A stretch of DNA of 64,000 nt from Saprospiraceae bacterium. GTDB lineage: Bacteria > Bacteroidota > Bacteroidia > Chitinophagales > Saprospiraceae. This document shows positions 49,376 to 59,072 of the stretch, piece by piece (position 1 is the first letter of the stretch; each line of letters begins with the position of its first letter). The translations under genes were made by a program, and so were the position numbers. The stretch is taken from assembly GCA_016719615.1 (NCBI GenBank), contig JADJYQ010000001.1:1-64000 (forward strand). Direction: 5' to 3'. The notes beneath the pieces were generated by a model, which saw nothing but the letters and a program-made list of their open reading frames with translations, was not told where the DNA came from and searched no databases.

Positions 49376-52300
49376 ATGAAAAAATTAATTTTCATTCCGT
49401 TGCTGGCCTTATTTATTTTGGTAAGCAACAAAACAACTGCTCAATCCAGCAGTTGCGAATTTATTGTAACAAAGGCGATCTGCCTGGAAAACGGATTAAA
49501 AGAAATTTGTGTTGAGGGTCTGGACTTTCCCGGCACTCATGAATGGGTCATCACTGCTATCGGCGGGTCATGTGCTCAAACCAATTTTACCGGCCGGAAA
49601 GTTTGTTTTCAATGCACTTTATCCGCTAATGGGTATATTCAAATTGATCATACTTTCCTTCCGTCAGAAGGACTGCCAGAATCTTGTACCAAAAATGTTT
49701 ATGCATCCTGCAACCCGAATTGTAGTTTATGGAATTTTAGTACCGTATTTAATTCAGACTGTTCTGTAACCTTTAGCATCAACCCAAACTTTAATGCAGA
49801 TCATATCACCTGGGTTTTTGGTGATGGGAGCGATGCCATTCAGTATCCCTTTAGTGAAAAATCAATTGTTCATTTGTACTCAGTACCGGGAACCTATCAG
49901 GTATGTGTCACGCTTCGTTTTGATGAATATTATTATCAAACTTGCTGCTTTGAAGTGTTTGTACCACCCTGCCCAGAATGCGAGCCCGATCCCATTTCCT
50001 GGGAAGAGTGCCCGCCGGCTGGAGAAGAATGTTGCATTAAGTTTAGTTTCAATTCGCCTTATGATTCACCGCAATACGTTTGGGATTTTGGCGATCAAAG
50101 TCCACCGGTCTCAACTACAACCAAAATGGTAGAACACAACTTCATTGGTCGAGGTCCGTATTACATTTGCGTCACTTATACAATTGAAGATCATCCTTAC
50201 ACCTGTTGTGAATGGATCGATCTGCCGCCCTGTGATTGTTGTGAGAGCGCTGATTTTTCTTTTGATGTTCAGACCATCACCAATTACCTGTCCTGTATGG
50301 GCAATGTGTATAAATGTGCACCTGTCTGTGACAGACCGGGCATGACTGTAAATAGATGGATTTACTCAGACGGTACAGTGATTAATACAGGCACTCCCAA
50401 TGGCGCTCCTCCTGACCATGTATTTACTAATTATGTCAATACAAGCGGTCAGGTTTGTGTAACTCATCAGATCTTATGTGATAACCAAATTATTGATGAG
50501 GTGACTAAATGTTTGCCCTTTTATCCGGGGGCCTATCTCGGAAAAGCTGGAGAAGACCTCGAAATGTCGGATGTATTAAGCAACCAGGGTGGAATCACGG
50601 TCTTTGATTTTATAACTCAAAATGCAAGTAACCCGGCCGCTCCTTTGTATATTGAGGGTAATTTAATCGTCGATATCAATTCCAATTTTAATCAAGGTAT
50701 TTGGAATATGGCACGGAGTTCTCAAATTATTGTGAATTACAACAGGACTTTTGGGCTTAACGGGACCACAATTCAAACCGCCCGACGAGTCAATATTGGA
50801 TTTCCATGTTGCAGGTGGGTTGGGATTAAAGCAAATCCAAGGGCTACATTAAATTGGACTTCTGCAACCATCACTGATGCTGAGATCATGCTTGAACTTC
50901 TGAGTCCGTATATTAGTATAGGAGCCACTTTGAATTTCACCGACAATGATTTTCTTGAAAATGTAAATGGAATAAGATCATTTCGACATCGGCCCCGCTT
51001 CGTAAATTTTCACAACAATACGTTTGAGGGCTGTAAGAACTGCACGGTACTTTGTGGTTGTGATGAAGGTACCGGAATATATCTCGACATGAATGGTATT
51101 ACCTCTTTACCGACCAATTTTCCTGTGACCGGATCGAGAAATATTATTAAAAATTTCGAGTACGGCATTCATGCCATCAATACCAATTTGTCTGTCAGGA
51201 ATTTTTATATACACGATGTTGATAACACTGGATTATGGTTTGTAAAAAACCTGGCGAATCCTTTTAATCTCACAATGGATTTGTTGGAATTTCAAAATAT
51301 ACCGACAGCCGTTAGAGATCAGATCAGTGGTGGAGGATCTCATACCTTAACGGCGGTAGCATCTATTCCACAACCAAATTCCAGCCTTAAATTTTCAGAA
51401 ATATTCAGAGGCTATGATGTCAGCATTGATCAAAGTCAATTTAGCGGAACCATCAACAACAATCAGATAGCAACCAACGGAGGTGCAACTAACTTTGGTA
51501 TCAAAGTATCACTTACGGGTAGTATTGGCAACCAATTTACGGCAGATCACAACCAAATCACTGTTGCATCGGGAGGAAGCAGTTGTATGGGCATCAGTCT
51601 TTTGGCAGATGTGGATAACCAGCAAAATGCCGTATTAAAATTTAATGAAATAACGGCAGTGGGTCTGGATCCCGGAGCCGGCATCTATGTGAGCAACTGG
51701 AAGACTTCCAGTGTGACTGACAATACGCTGACCATGGGCTCACCCAAACCCGGCATCGAATTTTCAAACAGCGGTGGTTCACTGATCCAGTGCAATGGGA
51801 TCAACTTTGGTACTAAAGGCCTCTTGTTTAACATATCTCCGGAAAATGATATTGTAAACAATACTTGTAATGCGAATGTGATTGGCATACATTTCAACGG
51901 AAATTGTCAGGCTATCACAGGCTCTTTTATCGCGGAAAACAAATTTCAGAGCAACTCTCAGGAAGGCTCTTTGTATAATGCTAACGCATTGACCGGGATT
52001 CAGCATCATCAAATGTACAATTCATGGCTGCCCGTGGTGAGCTCTGTTAAGGCTAGGCACCCAAACTCTTTTAATGCTGCTCAATGCCAGTTTTGGGCTC
52101 CAATTGATGAGGTTAAACCTTCTGTCCATCTGCCGGAATATATTGTTGATGTTTTATTTAAACTAGAAGGTCCTGTTGCCGGATTTCCACAGGAATGTTC
52201 CATAGGAACAGGCGGCGAAAATTATTTGCAATACCACATCAATGATTCTTTAGCAGCGCTTGCTTATGACGAACTGCTGGGTACGAGCGATTTGTTTGAT

Positions 52301-53230
52301 AGTCTGGACTTGCCTTTAGCCAATAGTTTGAAACAGTCGATTTACGAGCTGATCTTGTTGTGGCCAGCCTGGATCAACGGGCATCCCAATATTGCAGCAT
52401 TCTACACTGCACATACCAATGGATTCATCGGCCAAAGTTCAACACTGCGTGGTCAAATGAAGGATTTTCTGCTGGTGCTCGAGGCTCAGGCCATTGCATT
52501 GAATGCGCTGTATGCCCAATACGACAGCCTAGCCGGTCAATTAACGGCTTTGGATCTGCAGTTATTGAATGAAAGCGATCCTGTGATCATTGAAAACCTG
52601 CTCAACCAGATGGGCAGTATCGAGTTGCAAATGGAGGATTTGATCCAGAGCATCTCAAGCCAGATGCAGTCTAACGAGCAAACAAACCTGACTACGATCA
52701 ACGATTTTCAAATGACCAACAACAATCTGTCTGCCACTACTCTGGATGAACTCAACGAAAAGAAGATCAATGATATCATCCTGAAGATCTGGAGGGCAGA
52801 GATTTTAACGATGACTGAAGAAGATGATCTTCGGGCGATAGCGCAGTATTGTTATGCTTATGGTGGTCGTGCAGTATTTGATGCCCAAAATCTCTGTCTG
52901 ACTTTGTTGGGCGAATACTATGCTCAGGAAAACTGCAGCAATAATTTTGGAGGAGTACAAACCAGACTCAGAAAGAATTTTGAACTGCAATTAAGTCCTA
53001 ATCCTGTTCGGGATGAATTGATCATTCGTACAGAGCCTTCTGGTGAAAAGAAGTGGCCTGATGATTTGCGGGTGATTAACAGTTTAGGTAAATCTTTGGA
53101 TGTTGAGCTAAAGCGATTAGATCCTTATGCAGCCAGCCTGCCGGTAGGGCATTTGCCCAACGGTGTGTATTTTATTTCGGCTGAACAAAACGGACAAAGG
53201 AAATTGTTCAAGTTTGTTGTAAGTCATTAA
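49376..53230 (+). CDS. giant T9SS-secreted PKD/beta-helix surface protein
   Basis: 1284 residues. Signal peptide LIFIPLLALFILVSNKTTAQ. Residues 120-370 hold PKD-like domains (ITWVFGDGSDAIQYPF, YVWDFGDQSPPVSTTT) with an unusually high Cys content (CPECEPD, CDCCES), suggesting disulfides. Residues 400-900 are a parallel beta-helix of Asn-rich turns (TLNFTDNDFLENVNGIRSF, GTINNNQIATNG). A helical stretch follows (LLVLEAQAIALNALYAQYDS). The C-terminal 80 residues are a T9SS type A sorting domain (LQLSPNPVRDELIIR ... LPNGVYFISAEQNGQRK). It is a probable adhesin or surface scaffold. A strong terminator follows. Confidence 0.92.
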   Translation: MKKLIFIPLLALFILVSNKTTAQSSSCEFIVTKAICLENGLKEICVEGLDFPGTHEWVITAIGGSCAQTNFTGRKVCFQCTLSANGYIQIDHTFLPSEGLPESCTKNVYASCNPNCSLWNFSTVFNSDCSVTFSINPNFNADHITWVFGDGSDAIQYPFSEKSIVHLYSVPGTYQVCVTLRFDEYYYQTCCFEVFVPPCPECEPDPISWEECPPAGEECCIKFSFNSPYDSPQYVWDFGDQSPPVSTTTKMVEHNFIGRGPYYICVTYTIEDHPYTCCEWIDLPPCDCCESADFSFDVQTITNYLSCMGNVYKCAPVCDRPGMTVNRWIYSDGTVINTGTPNGAPPDHVFTNYVNTSGQVCVTHQILCDNQIIDEVTKCLPFYPGAYLGKAGEDLEMSDVLSNQGGITVFDFITQNASNPAAPLYIEGNLIVDINSNFNQGIWNMARSSQIIVNYNRTFGLNGTTIQTARRVNIGFPCCRWVGIKANPRATLNWTSATITDAEIMLELLSPYISIGATLNFTDNDFLENVNGIRSFRHRPRFVNFHNNTFEGCKNCTVLCGCDEGTGIYLDMNGITSLPTNFPVTGSRNIIKNFEYGIHAINTNLSVRNFYIHDVDNTGLWFVKNLANPFNLTMDLLEFQNIPTAVRDQISGGGSHTLTAVASIPQPNSSLKFSEIFRGYDVSIDQSQFSGTINNNQIATNGGATNFGIKVSLTGSIGNQFTADHNQITVASGGSSCMGISLLADVDNQQNAVLKFNEITAVGLDPGAGIYVSNWKTSSVTDNTLTMGSPKPGIEFSNSGGSLIQCNGINFGTKGLLFNISPENDIVNNTCNANVIGIHFNGNCQAITGSFIAENKFQSNSQEGSLYNANALTGIQHHQMYNSWLPVVSSVKARHPNSFNAAQCQFWAPIDEVKPSVHLPEYIVDVLFKLEGPVAGFPQECSIGTGGENYLQYHINDSLAALAYDELLGTSDLFDSLDLPLANSLKQSIYELILLWPAWINGHPNIAAFYTAHTNGFIGQSSTLRGQMKDFLLVLEAQAIALNALYAQYDSLAGQLTALDLQLLNESDPVIIENLLNQMGSIELQMEDLIQSISSQMQSNEQTNLTTINDFQMTNNNLSATTLDELNEKKINDIILKIWRAEILTMTEEDDLRAIAQYCYAYGGRAVFDAQNLCLTLLGEYYAQENCSNNFGGVQTRLRKNFELQLSPNPVRDELIIRTEPSGEKKWPDDLRVINSLGKSLDVELKRLDPYAASLPVGHLPNGVYFISAEQNGQRKLFKFVVSH

Positions 53231-53240
53231 TGAAACATAG

Positions 53241-53274
53241 GTGGAGGTCAAAATGATTTGACCTCCACTTTTTT
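53241..53274 (+). terminator. rho-independent terminator
   Basis: GTGGAGGTCAAA / TTTGACCTCCAC, 12-bp stem, loop ATGA, followed by six T. Confidence 0.92.
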
Positions 53275-53288
53275 AAAACTCTGATACT

Positions 53289-55040
53289 ATGAAAAATTTA
53301 AAGCCATTTTTATTATGGCTGATAATGTTTAGTCATTCCTTCATATTCACCCAACAATTTAAGTTTGAGTGGGCGCGGTCATTTGGAGGGAGTAAAGATG
53401 AAATAGATCGCGTCATGAAAGTGGATAAGAAAGGAGACCTCTATCTTTTCTGTGAGGTGTACTCCTCTCATTTTTCCATTGACAATAGATTTTTCTTTGA
53501 TTGGATAAATCCTGAAAATTATCCCAGCAATGCTGTGTTGTTGAAATATTCCCCATCAGGTGAGCTCTTATGGGGGCGGGCACTCAAAACAAACATTATA
53601 GGAATCGAAGCTTATGGCATAGTCATAGATCAGGACAATAATGTAATCATATCCGGTTTTCACCAGGGCAATGAAATTTACTTGGATACAGTGAAACTAT
53701 ATTCAAGTGTTAATGTAAATTCATTTGCATTTATTTTGAAATTAAATGAGGAGGGGGAGTTATTAAAATACCAAACCTTTGCAGAAGTCATTCGTGGTAC
53801 CTTAAACAACCAAGGTGGCATCGCAATAGATAAATCGGGCAATTATTACTTGCCTGCTCAAACGAGAAAAAGTATTATCGACAAAAATAAGGATACGATT
53901 TTCAACTCAGATCTTACAAAAGGAAGATATTTATTATTATTCAAATTAGACCAGGATTTTAATCCGATCTGGATCAAAAAATATTATAATGTAGATGGAT
54001 ATTTTGGCGATGTCAAAGTAGATGGTGAGGATAATATTATAGTATACGGGATGTTCCGCGGTCGAGAATTAACAGTTGATTCATTTACAGTACGCAATGC
54101 GGAGACGGTTTATTTGCAGGAAGATTTTGGCCAGGATGAGGTTTATATACTTAAATTAAATGGAGATGGCGAAACGATCTGGTTAAAATCTGTACAAGGT
54201 AAGGATGTTGAATATTGTGCATATAATGACATAAGTTTTGATAAAGAAAATAATATATACCTGGGTGGCATGTTTGGTAGTGATACTTTAAAGTTTTCTG
54301 AAAATATATATTTACATAAGGATAAAGTCCGATCTAACTTTTTTGATATTTTTTATAGTGTGTATGATAAAACCGGAGAATGTCAATGGGCTAAAACAAT
54401 AGAGAGAAAGATTGAAGGTTTAGCCGATAATATGAGCATTCATTTAATAAGTTCTAATCATCTGATTATTTCTGGCAATTACTCAACGCAGAATTTTCAA
54501 GCTGGAAACGCACAGTTAAGCAATAAAGGGCGTTCAGATTCTTTTATTTTATTGGCAAATAATAATGGTGAAATTATAACAGGGACAACATATGGTGGAG
54601 AGAATAATGATTATGAACAACAGGTAGCATCTGATGGGCGCAGTGTATATATTTTTGGAATGTTCGGAAGCAGGGAATTAATGATTAATGATACCATACT
54701 CAAAAACGATACTACTGACGGTTCACTAGATGCTGTGCTGATTAAATACAGCATCGATTCACTCACGTCAGCATCTAATCTACCGGAAGATCAAATCGAG
54801 ATAGGAGTTTATCCAAACCCTGCAAAAGAACAGATAAGGCTGCAACTGCCGGAAGCGATGGCGCAAGGATTATTATTTTATAATTTGTTTGATATCGATG
54901 GAAAATGGGTGAGCTCGGGATTGTTAAGATCAAAACATGCAGAGATATCCGTACGGTCGCTCTTGCCAGGTCAATATATTATAAAAGGGGGATCCTTAGG
55001 AGCTAAGAAGTTTGTAGGGAGGTTTATGAAAATGGAATAG
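53289..55040 (+). CDS. T9SS-secreted beta-propeller-like protein
   Basis: 583 residues. Signal peptide PFLLWLIMFSHSFIFTQQ. The body is made of SBBP-like repeats of 45-60 residues with the pattern D-x-x-NN-x-I-I-x-G-F or GMF and KLN-x-x-GE-x-x-W (DQDNNVIISGFHQGN, ILKLNGDGETIWLKSVQG, KENNIYLGGMFGSDTL). The C-terminus is a T9SS sorting domain (IGVYPNPAKEQIRLQL ... LLPGQYIIKGG). Surface-exposed, function unknown. It starts directly after the terminator of the previous gene, so it is transcribed separately. Confidence 0.9.
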   Translation: MKNLKPFLLWLIMFSHSFIFTQQFKFEWARSFGGSKDEIDRVMKVDKKGDLYLFCEVYSSHFSIDNRFFFDWINPENYPSNAVLLKYSPSGELLWGRALKTNIIGIEAYGIVIDQDNNVIISGFHQGNEIYLDTVKLYSSVNVNSFAFILKLNEEGELLKYQTFAEVIRGTLNNQGGIAIDKSGNYYLPAQTRKSIIDKNKDTIFNSDLTKGRYLLLFKLDQDFNPIWIKKYYNVDGYFGDVKVDGEDNIIVYGMFRGRELTVDSFTVRNAETVYLQEDFGQDEVYILKLNGDGETIWLKSVQGKDVEYCAYNDISFDKENNIYLGGMFGSDTLKFSENIYLHKDKVRSNFFDIFYSVYDKTGECQWAKTIERKIEGLADNMSIHLISSNHLIISGNYSTQNFQAGNAQLSNKGRSDSFILLANNNGEIITGTTYGGENNDYEQQVASDGRSVYIFGMFGSRELMINDTILKNDTTDGSLDAVLIKYSIDSLTSASNLPEDQIEIGVYPNPAKEQIRLQLPEAMAQGLLFYNLFDIDGKWVSSGLLRSKHAEISVRSLLPGQYIIKGGSLGAKKFVGRFMKME

Positions 55041-55202
55041 GATGATTTGCCATTTTTTTAAAGGCAAGAAGTTATTATTTTGTAGGTAGCAATTAGAATT
55101 GTTGAAATGAAGAATTGATGGTATACAAATCCGTTTAATTTCATTACTTGAATATTCAATAAAGCCATCCAAACTCGATACCACTTTGAGTAAAACTATA
55201 CC

Positions 55203-55210
55203 TATGTTTG
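55203..55210 (+). promoter_or_regulatory. possible -7 box before the GH28 gene
   Basis: TATGTTTG matches TAnnTTTG, but it lies only 8 bases before ATG 55219. If used, the mRNA would be leaderless or start at ATG 55228. Confidence 0.35.
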
Positions 55211-55218
55211 TATAGTAA

Positions 55219-56733
55219 ATGAACGATATGCCATACAGAATATACTTACTTTTATTGTTCTATTTAATTTCTTGCTCCTTATACTCAAAACACTACGACA
55301 TCCGGTCGTTCGGTGCCATTGGCGATGGCATCACCCTTAATACAAGGTCCATCCAAAAGGCAATTGATCAGGCACATTCCGATGGCGGTGGTGTCGTGAT
55401 TTTCCCGTCAGGAGTTTTTGTTTCGGGTTCACTTTATATGAAAAGTGGGGTAAGCCTACATTTGGAAAAACGGGCTGTTTTGATGGGGAGTACAGATTTA
55501 AAGGATTATTCGAGGGTCTATAAGTGGTTAGCTTTGTTATTGGCTCAAGACGTAACAGATATTGCAATTACTGGTAAAGGCACTATTGATGGCAGTGGCG
55601 TTGCTTTGGGGCTACATACCGACAGTTTATTTTATGCCGGGAAAATTGAAAGCAGACATTACCATTTTACTGAAAAAAGAGTCTGGCACGAATTCAGACC
55701 GCAGATCATTGAGTTTTTTCGTTGCAGCAAAATCCGGCTAACAGATGTTACCCTTAAAAATGCTTCCAGTTGGGTCCAGTCATTCGAACAATGCAATCAT
55801 ATTGTCATAGATCGGATGACCGTCGATAGCGATGCCTACTGGAACAACGACGGAATCGATATTGTAGATTGTCAGAATGTTAGAATAACAAATTGCGATA
55901 TCAACGCTTCAGATGATGGTATTTGCATTAAATCAGAAGATTTTAGTTTGAAACAAATCAACGAGAATATTTACATTTCCGATTGCAAAATCAGATCCAG
56001 TGCTTCAGCCATCAAATTTGGTACATCTCTCGTTAGTGGGGCCAGAAATGTAGTGATCAGAAATATTAAAGTTTACGATACGTATCGCTCAGCTATTGCC
56101 ATTGAAGCCACACAGGGCGGTTTTATTGAAAATGTGTTGGTTGAAAATATTGTCGCAACGAATACGGGCAATGCCATCTTCATGCGCATTGGCAGAGTAC
56201 GTGGTGCCGAAAAAGCAGGCCCTTTGCGCAACGTAACCATCAGAAATATGAAAGTGACGGTACCTTTTGAAACACCTGATATCGATTACGAGATCAGAGG
56301 TCCTGGTTTTACCACCTTTCACAATGTATTGCCTTCTTCAATTACAGGAAACCCCGGAGTTTTTGTAGAAAATGTAACCATAGAAAATGTAAAAATTATT
56401 TATCCGGGCAGAGGGAATAAAGCTTATGCCCACATGCCTTTATATCGCATCAAAGACATCCCGGAACTCGAAACAAGCTATCCTGAATTTTCCATGTTTG
56501 GAGAGCTACCCGCATGGGGTTTTTACGTTAGACATGTAAAGGGCTTGACCTTTAAAAATATTGAACTCGAAATTAAAAAACCGGATTATCGCCCGGCGAT
56601 GGTAATCGACGATACACATGGTCTCAATATTGAATCCCTCAAAGTAAAAGGGGATAACAAAGCAGAACCCATATTTTATAAAGACACCAGCGATGTAAAA
56701 TGTGTAGATCTGAAAGTATATTTGAAAAAATAA
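55219..56733 (+). CDS. GH28-family polygalacturonase-like enzyme
   Basis: 504 residues (ATG 55219; ATG 55228 also possible). Signal LLLLFYLISCSLYS with a possible lipobox. YDIRSFGAIGDGITLNTRSIQKAIDQAHSDGGGVVIFP is the standard GH28/pectate-lyase-3 opening. Catalytic aspartates are in NNDGIDIVD and SDDGICIKS. The family's G-H-G motif is not evident (position reads AIKFGT), and R-x-K is replaced by SAIAIEAT-type sequence, so it probably acts on a modified pectin side chain rather than plain polygalacturonan. The next gene is a sugar porter 37 bases downstream, suggesting an operon. Confidence 0.85.
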   Translation: MNDMPYRIYLLLLFYLISCSLYSKHYDIRSFGAIGDGITLNTRSIQKAIDQAHSDGGGVVIFPSGVFVSGSLYMKSGVSLHLEKRAVLMGSTDLKDYSRVYKWLALLLAQDVTDIAITGKGTIDGSGVALGLHTDSLFYAGKIESRHYHFTEKRVWHEFRPQIIEFFRCSKIRLTDVTLKNASSWVQSFEQCNHIVIDRMTVDSDAYWNNDGIDIVDCQNVRITNCDINASDDGICIKSEDFSLKQINENIYISDCKIRSSASAIKFGTSLVSGARNVVIRNIKVYDTYRSAIAIEATQGGFIENVLVENIVATNTGNAIFMRIGRVRGAEKAGPLRNVTIRNMKVTVPFETPDIDYEIRGPGFTTFHNVLPSSITGNPGVFVENVTIENVKIIYPGRGNKAYAHMPLYRIKDIPELETSYPEFSMFGELPAWGFYVRHVKGLTFKNIELEIKKPDYRPAMVIDDTHGLNIESLKVKGDNKAEPIFYKDTSDVKCVDLKVYLKK

Positions 56734-56770
56734 TTCATCATCTTGGTCATTGCCATTTAACACTAAACAA

Positions 56771-58108
56771 ATGTTTCAAATCAGTCCTAAATATATTTTA
56801 TACTACTGCGCCGTAGTTGCCGCACTTTCCGGATTTTTATTTGGCTTTGACACTGTTGTCATTTCAGGTGCCGAACAAACTCTTCAAAAACTTTGGGATC
56901 TCGACAGCTTTATGCATGGCCTTACCATCAGCATGGCTCTTTGGGGTACCTTGCTTGGAGCATTTATCGGAAGATTTCCAACAGAACTTTGGGGAAGAAA
57001 AAATGCACTCATACTCGTTGGCTTTCTATACCTGATTTCTGCCCTCGGAACAGCCCTCGCAACCGATGTCTATACATTTATCATTTTCAGATTTATGGGT
57101 GGGCTGGGAATTGGCATCTCTACCATAGCAGCACCCTTATATATTAGCGAAATATCGCCACCGGAAAAGCGAGGAAAACTTACCGGGATGTTTCAATTCA
57201 ATATCGTTTTTGGAATTTTAATAGCCTACATTTCAAATGCATTACTAAGTCATTTAGGTCCCGATGCCTGGAGATATATGTTGGGAGTGCTGGCGATCCC
57301 ATCGGCAATTTATATTTTCTTATGTATGAACTTGCCTGAAAGTCCACGATGGTTGATCCTTCGTAGAAAAGACAACAAGAAAGCACGAGAAATATTTTCA
57401 AACATGAATCCCGGTATTGATCAAAAGGAAATTGCAGACTTGGTCGAAAGTATTTCTGCATCGACCGGAAATGCAGAATACAAAAAACCATTCTTTACCA
57501 AAACTTTATTGAAGCCCATTTTGCTTGCATTTTTTATTGCGTTTTTCAATCAACTTTCAGGTATCAATGCTATTCTGTATTACGCACCCCGAATTTTTGA
57601 ATTGACGGGTTTGGGACAAGAAGCCTCTCTTCTTCAATCTGTAGGAATTGGTTTGATAAATTTAATTTTTACACTTGTTGGTTTAAGATTAATTGATAAA
57701 GCAGGAAGAAAATCCTTGCTCTATTGGGGTGCTTTCGGCTACATCCTTTCACTCGGCTTATGCTCTTTTGCTTTTGCTACCGAATTTTATGACCTCGTCA
57801 CCTATGGAATTTTTGCATTTATTGCAGCACATGCCATCGGACAAGGAGCCGTCATCTGGGTATTTATCAGCGAAATATTTCCCAACCAACATCGCGATGC
57901 CGGCCAAACTTTGGGAAGTTTTACCCATTGGTTATTTGCTGCTCTTTTGACCTTGATATTTCCAAAACTTGTCAATATTTTAAATCCTGCAATCATATTT
58001 GGAATATTTTGTTTCCTCATGCTCCTCCAACTATTTTGGATAAAAATGTGGGTTCCTGAAACCAAAGGAATCTCACTTGAAAATATGGAAAAAAAATTGG
58101 GAATGTGA
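56771..58108 (+). CDS. MFS sugar porter
   Basis: 445 residues from ATG 56771 (an upstream in-frame TTG at 56750 is unlikely). Twelve-helix transporter with sugar-porter signatures: GFLFGFDTVVISGA in helix 1, GRKNALILVG between helices 2 and 3, PESPRWLI at the end of helix 6, QLSGINAILYYAPRIF in helix 7, and PETKGISLE at the C-terminus. It probably imports the monosaccharide released by GH28 or GH92. REP-like array 3 follows. Confidence 0.93.
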   Translation: MFQISPKYILYYCAVVAALSGFLFGFDTVVISGAEQTLQKLWDLDSFMHGLTISMALWGTLLGAFIGRFPTELWGRKNALILVGFLYLISALGTALATDVYTFIIFRFMGGLGIGISTIAAPLYISEISPPEKRGKLTGMFQFNIVFGILIAYISNALLSHLGPDAWRYMLGVLAIPSAIYIFLCMNLPESPRWLILRRKDNKKAREIFSNMNPGIDQKEIADLVESISASTGNAEYKKPFFTKTLLKPILLAFFIAFFNQLSGINAILYYAPRIFELTGLGQEASLLQSVGIGLINLIFTLVGLRLIDKAGRKSLLYWGAFGYILSLGLCSFAFATEFYDLVTYGIFAFIAAHAIGQGAVIWVFISEIFPNQHRDAGQTLGSFTHWLFAALLTLIFPKLVNILNPAIIFGIFCFLMLLQLFWIKMWVPETKGISLENMEKKLGM

Positions 58109-58124
58109 CGAAAATTAAGAATAT

Positions 58125-58940
58125 GAATAGCCTTCCAGCTGGAAGCTATTCATAAATTCAAATCAAATCGCAAACATCCCACCCCCAGCCGGCTTCAGCC
58201 GGATTCAAAAGCGCAAACCCAAAAATCATTAATCAGAAAACGAAATCCCAAAACACCGCGCACGAATAAGCCCCGCACTATAACTAGGAATGGGTTTCAA
58301 CCCATTCCGTAAATAATCCCATTCCGAAAATCAACCCCATTCCGAAAATCAACCCATTCCGTAAATAAAATTTATCCCAATCAAAAATCCATCCCAATCA
58401 TCCATCTAAAACTAAATGCTATTCATAAATGAAAATTAAATCGCAAACATCCCACCCTCAGCCGGCTTCAGCCGGAACCAAAAACGCAAACCCAAAAATC
58501 ATTTATCAGAAAACGAAATCCCAAAAACCACCCACGAATAGACCCCGCACTATAACTAGGAATGGGTTTCAACCCATTCCGTAAATAATCCCATTCCGTA
58601 AAATCAACCCATTTCGAAAATAAAATTCATCCCAATCAAAAATTCATCCCAATCATCCATCTAAAACTAAATGCTATTCATAAATGAAAATCAAATCGCA
58701 AACATCCCACCCTCAGCCGGCTTCAGCCGGAATCAAAAACGGAAACACAAAAATGATAAATTAAAAACGAAATCAAAGACACCGACCACGAACAAACCCT
58801 ACACTATAAATAGGAATGGGTTTCAACCCATTCCGTAAATAATCCCATTCCGAAAATAATCCCATTCCGTAAAATAACCCCATTCCGTAAATGAAATTCA
58901 TCCCAATCATAACCCCATCCCAATCATAACCCCATCCCTA
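58125..58940 (+). repeat. REP-like array 3 (three units)
   Basis: GCCGGCTTCAGCCGG at 58188, 58461 and 58716. The unit belongs to a second subfamily with TCGCAAACATCCCACCC and ATCATTAATCAGAAAACG in place of the array 1-2 sequence, but keeps AACTAGGAATGGGTTTCAAC. Same orientation as the other arrays. 58941-59072 is AT-rich leader of the GH92 gene. Confidence 0.92.
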
Positions 58941-59072
58941 TTAAATCTAAAAAATAAATAGATCAATAATGAGTTAAAAAATAACTCAATATTGTGTAAA
59001 GAAAAGATAAAAATCATTTTTTCGCCAATTCATTAATTTCACAACTATATTTAGACTTCTAAATAAATCACC

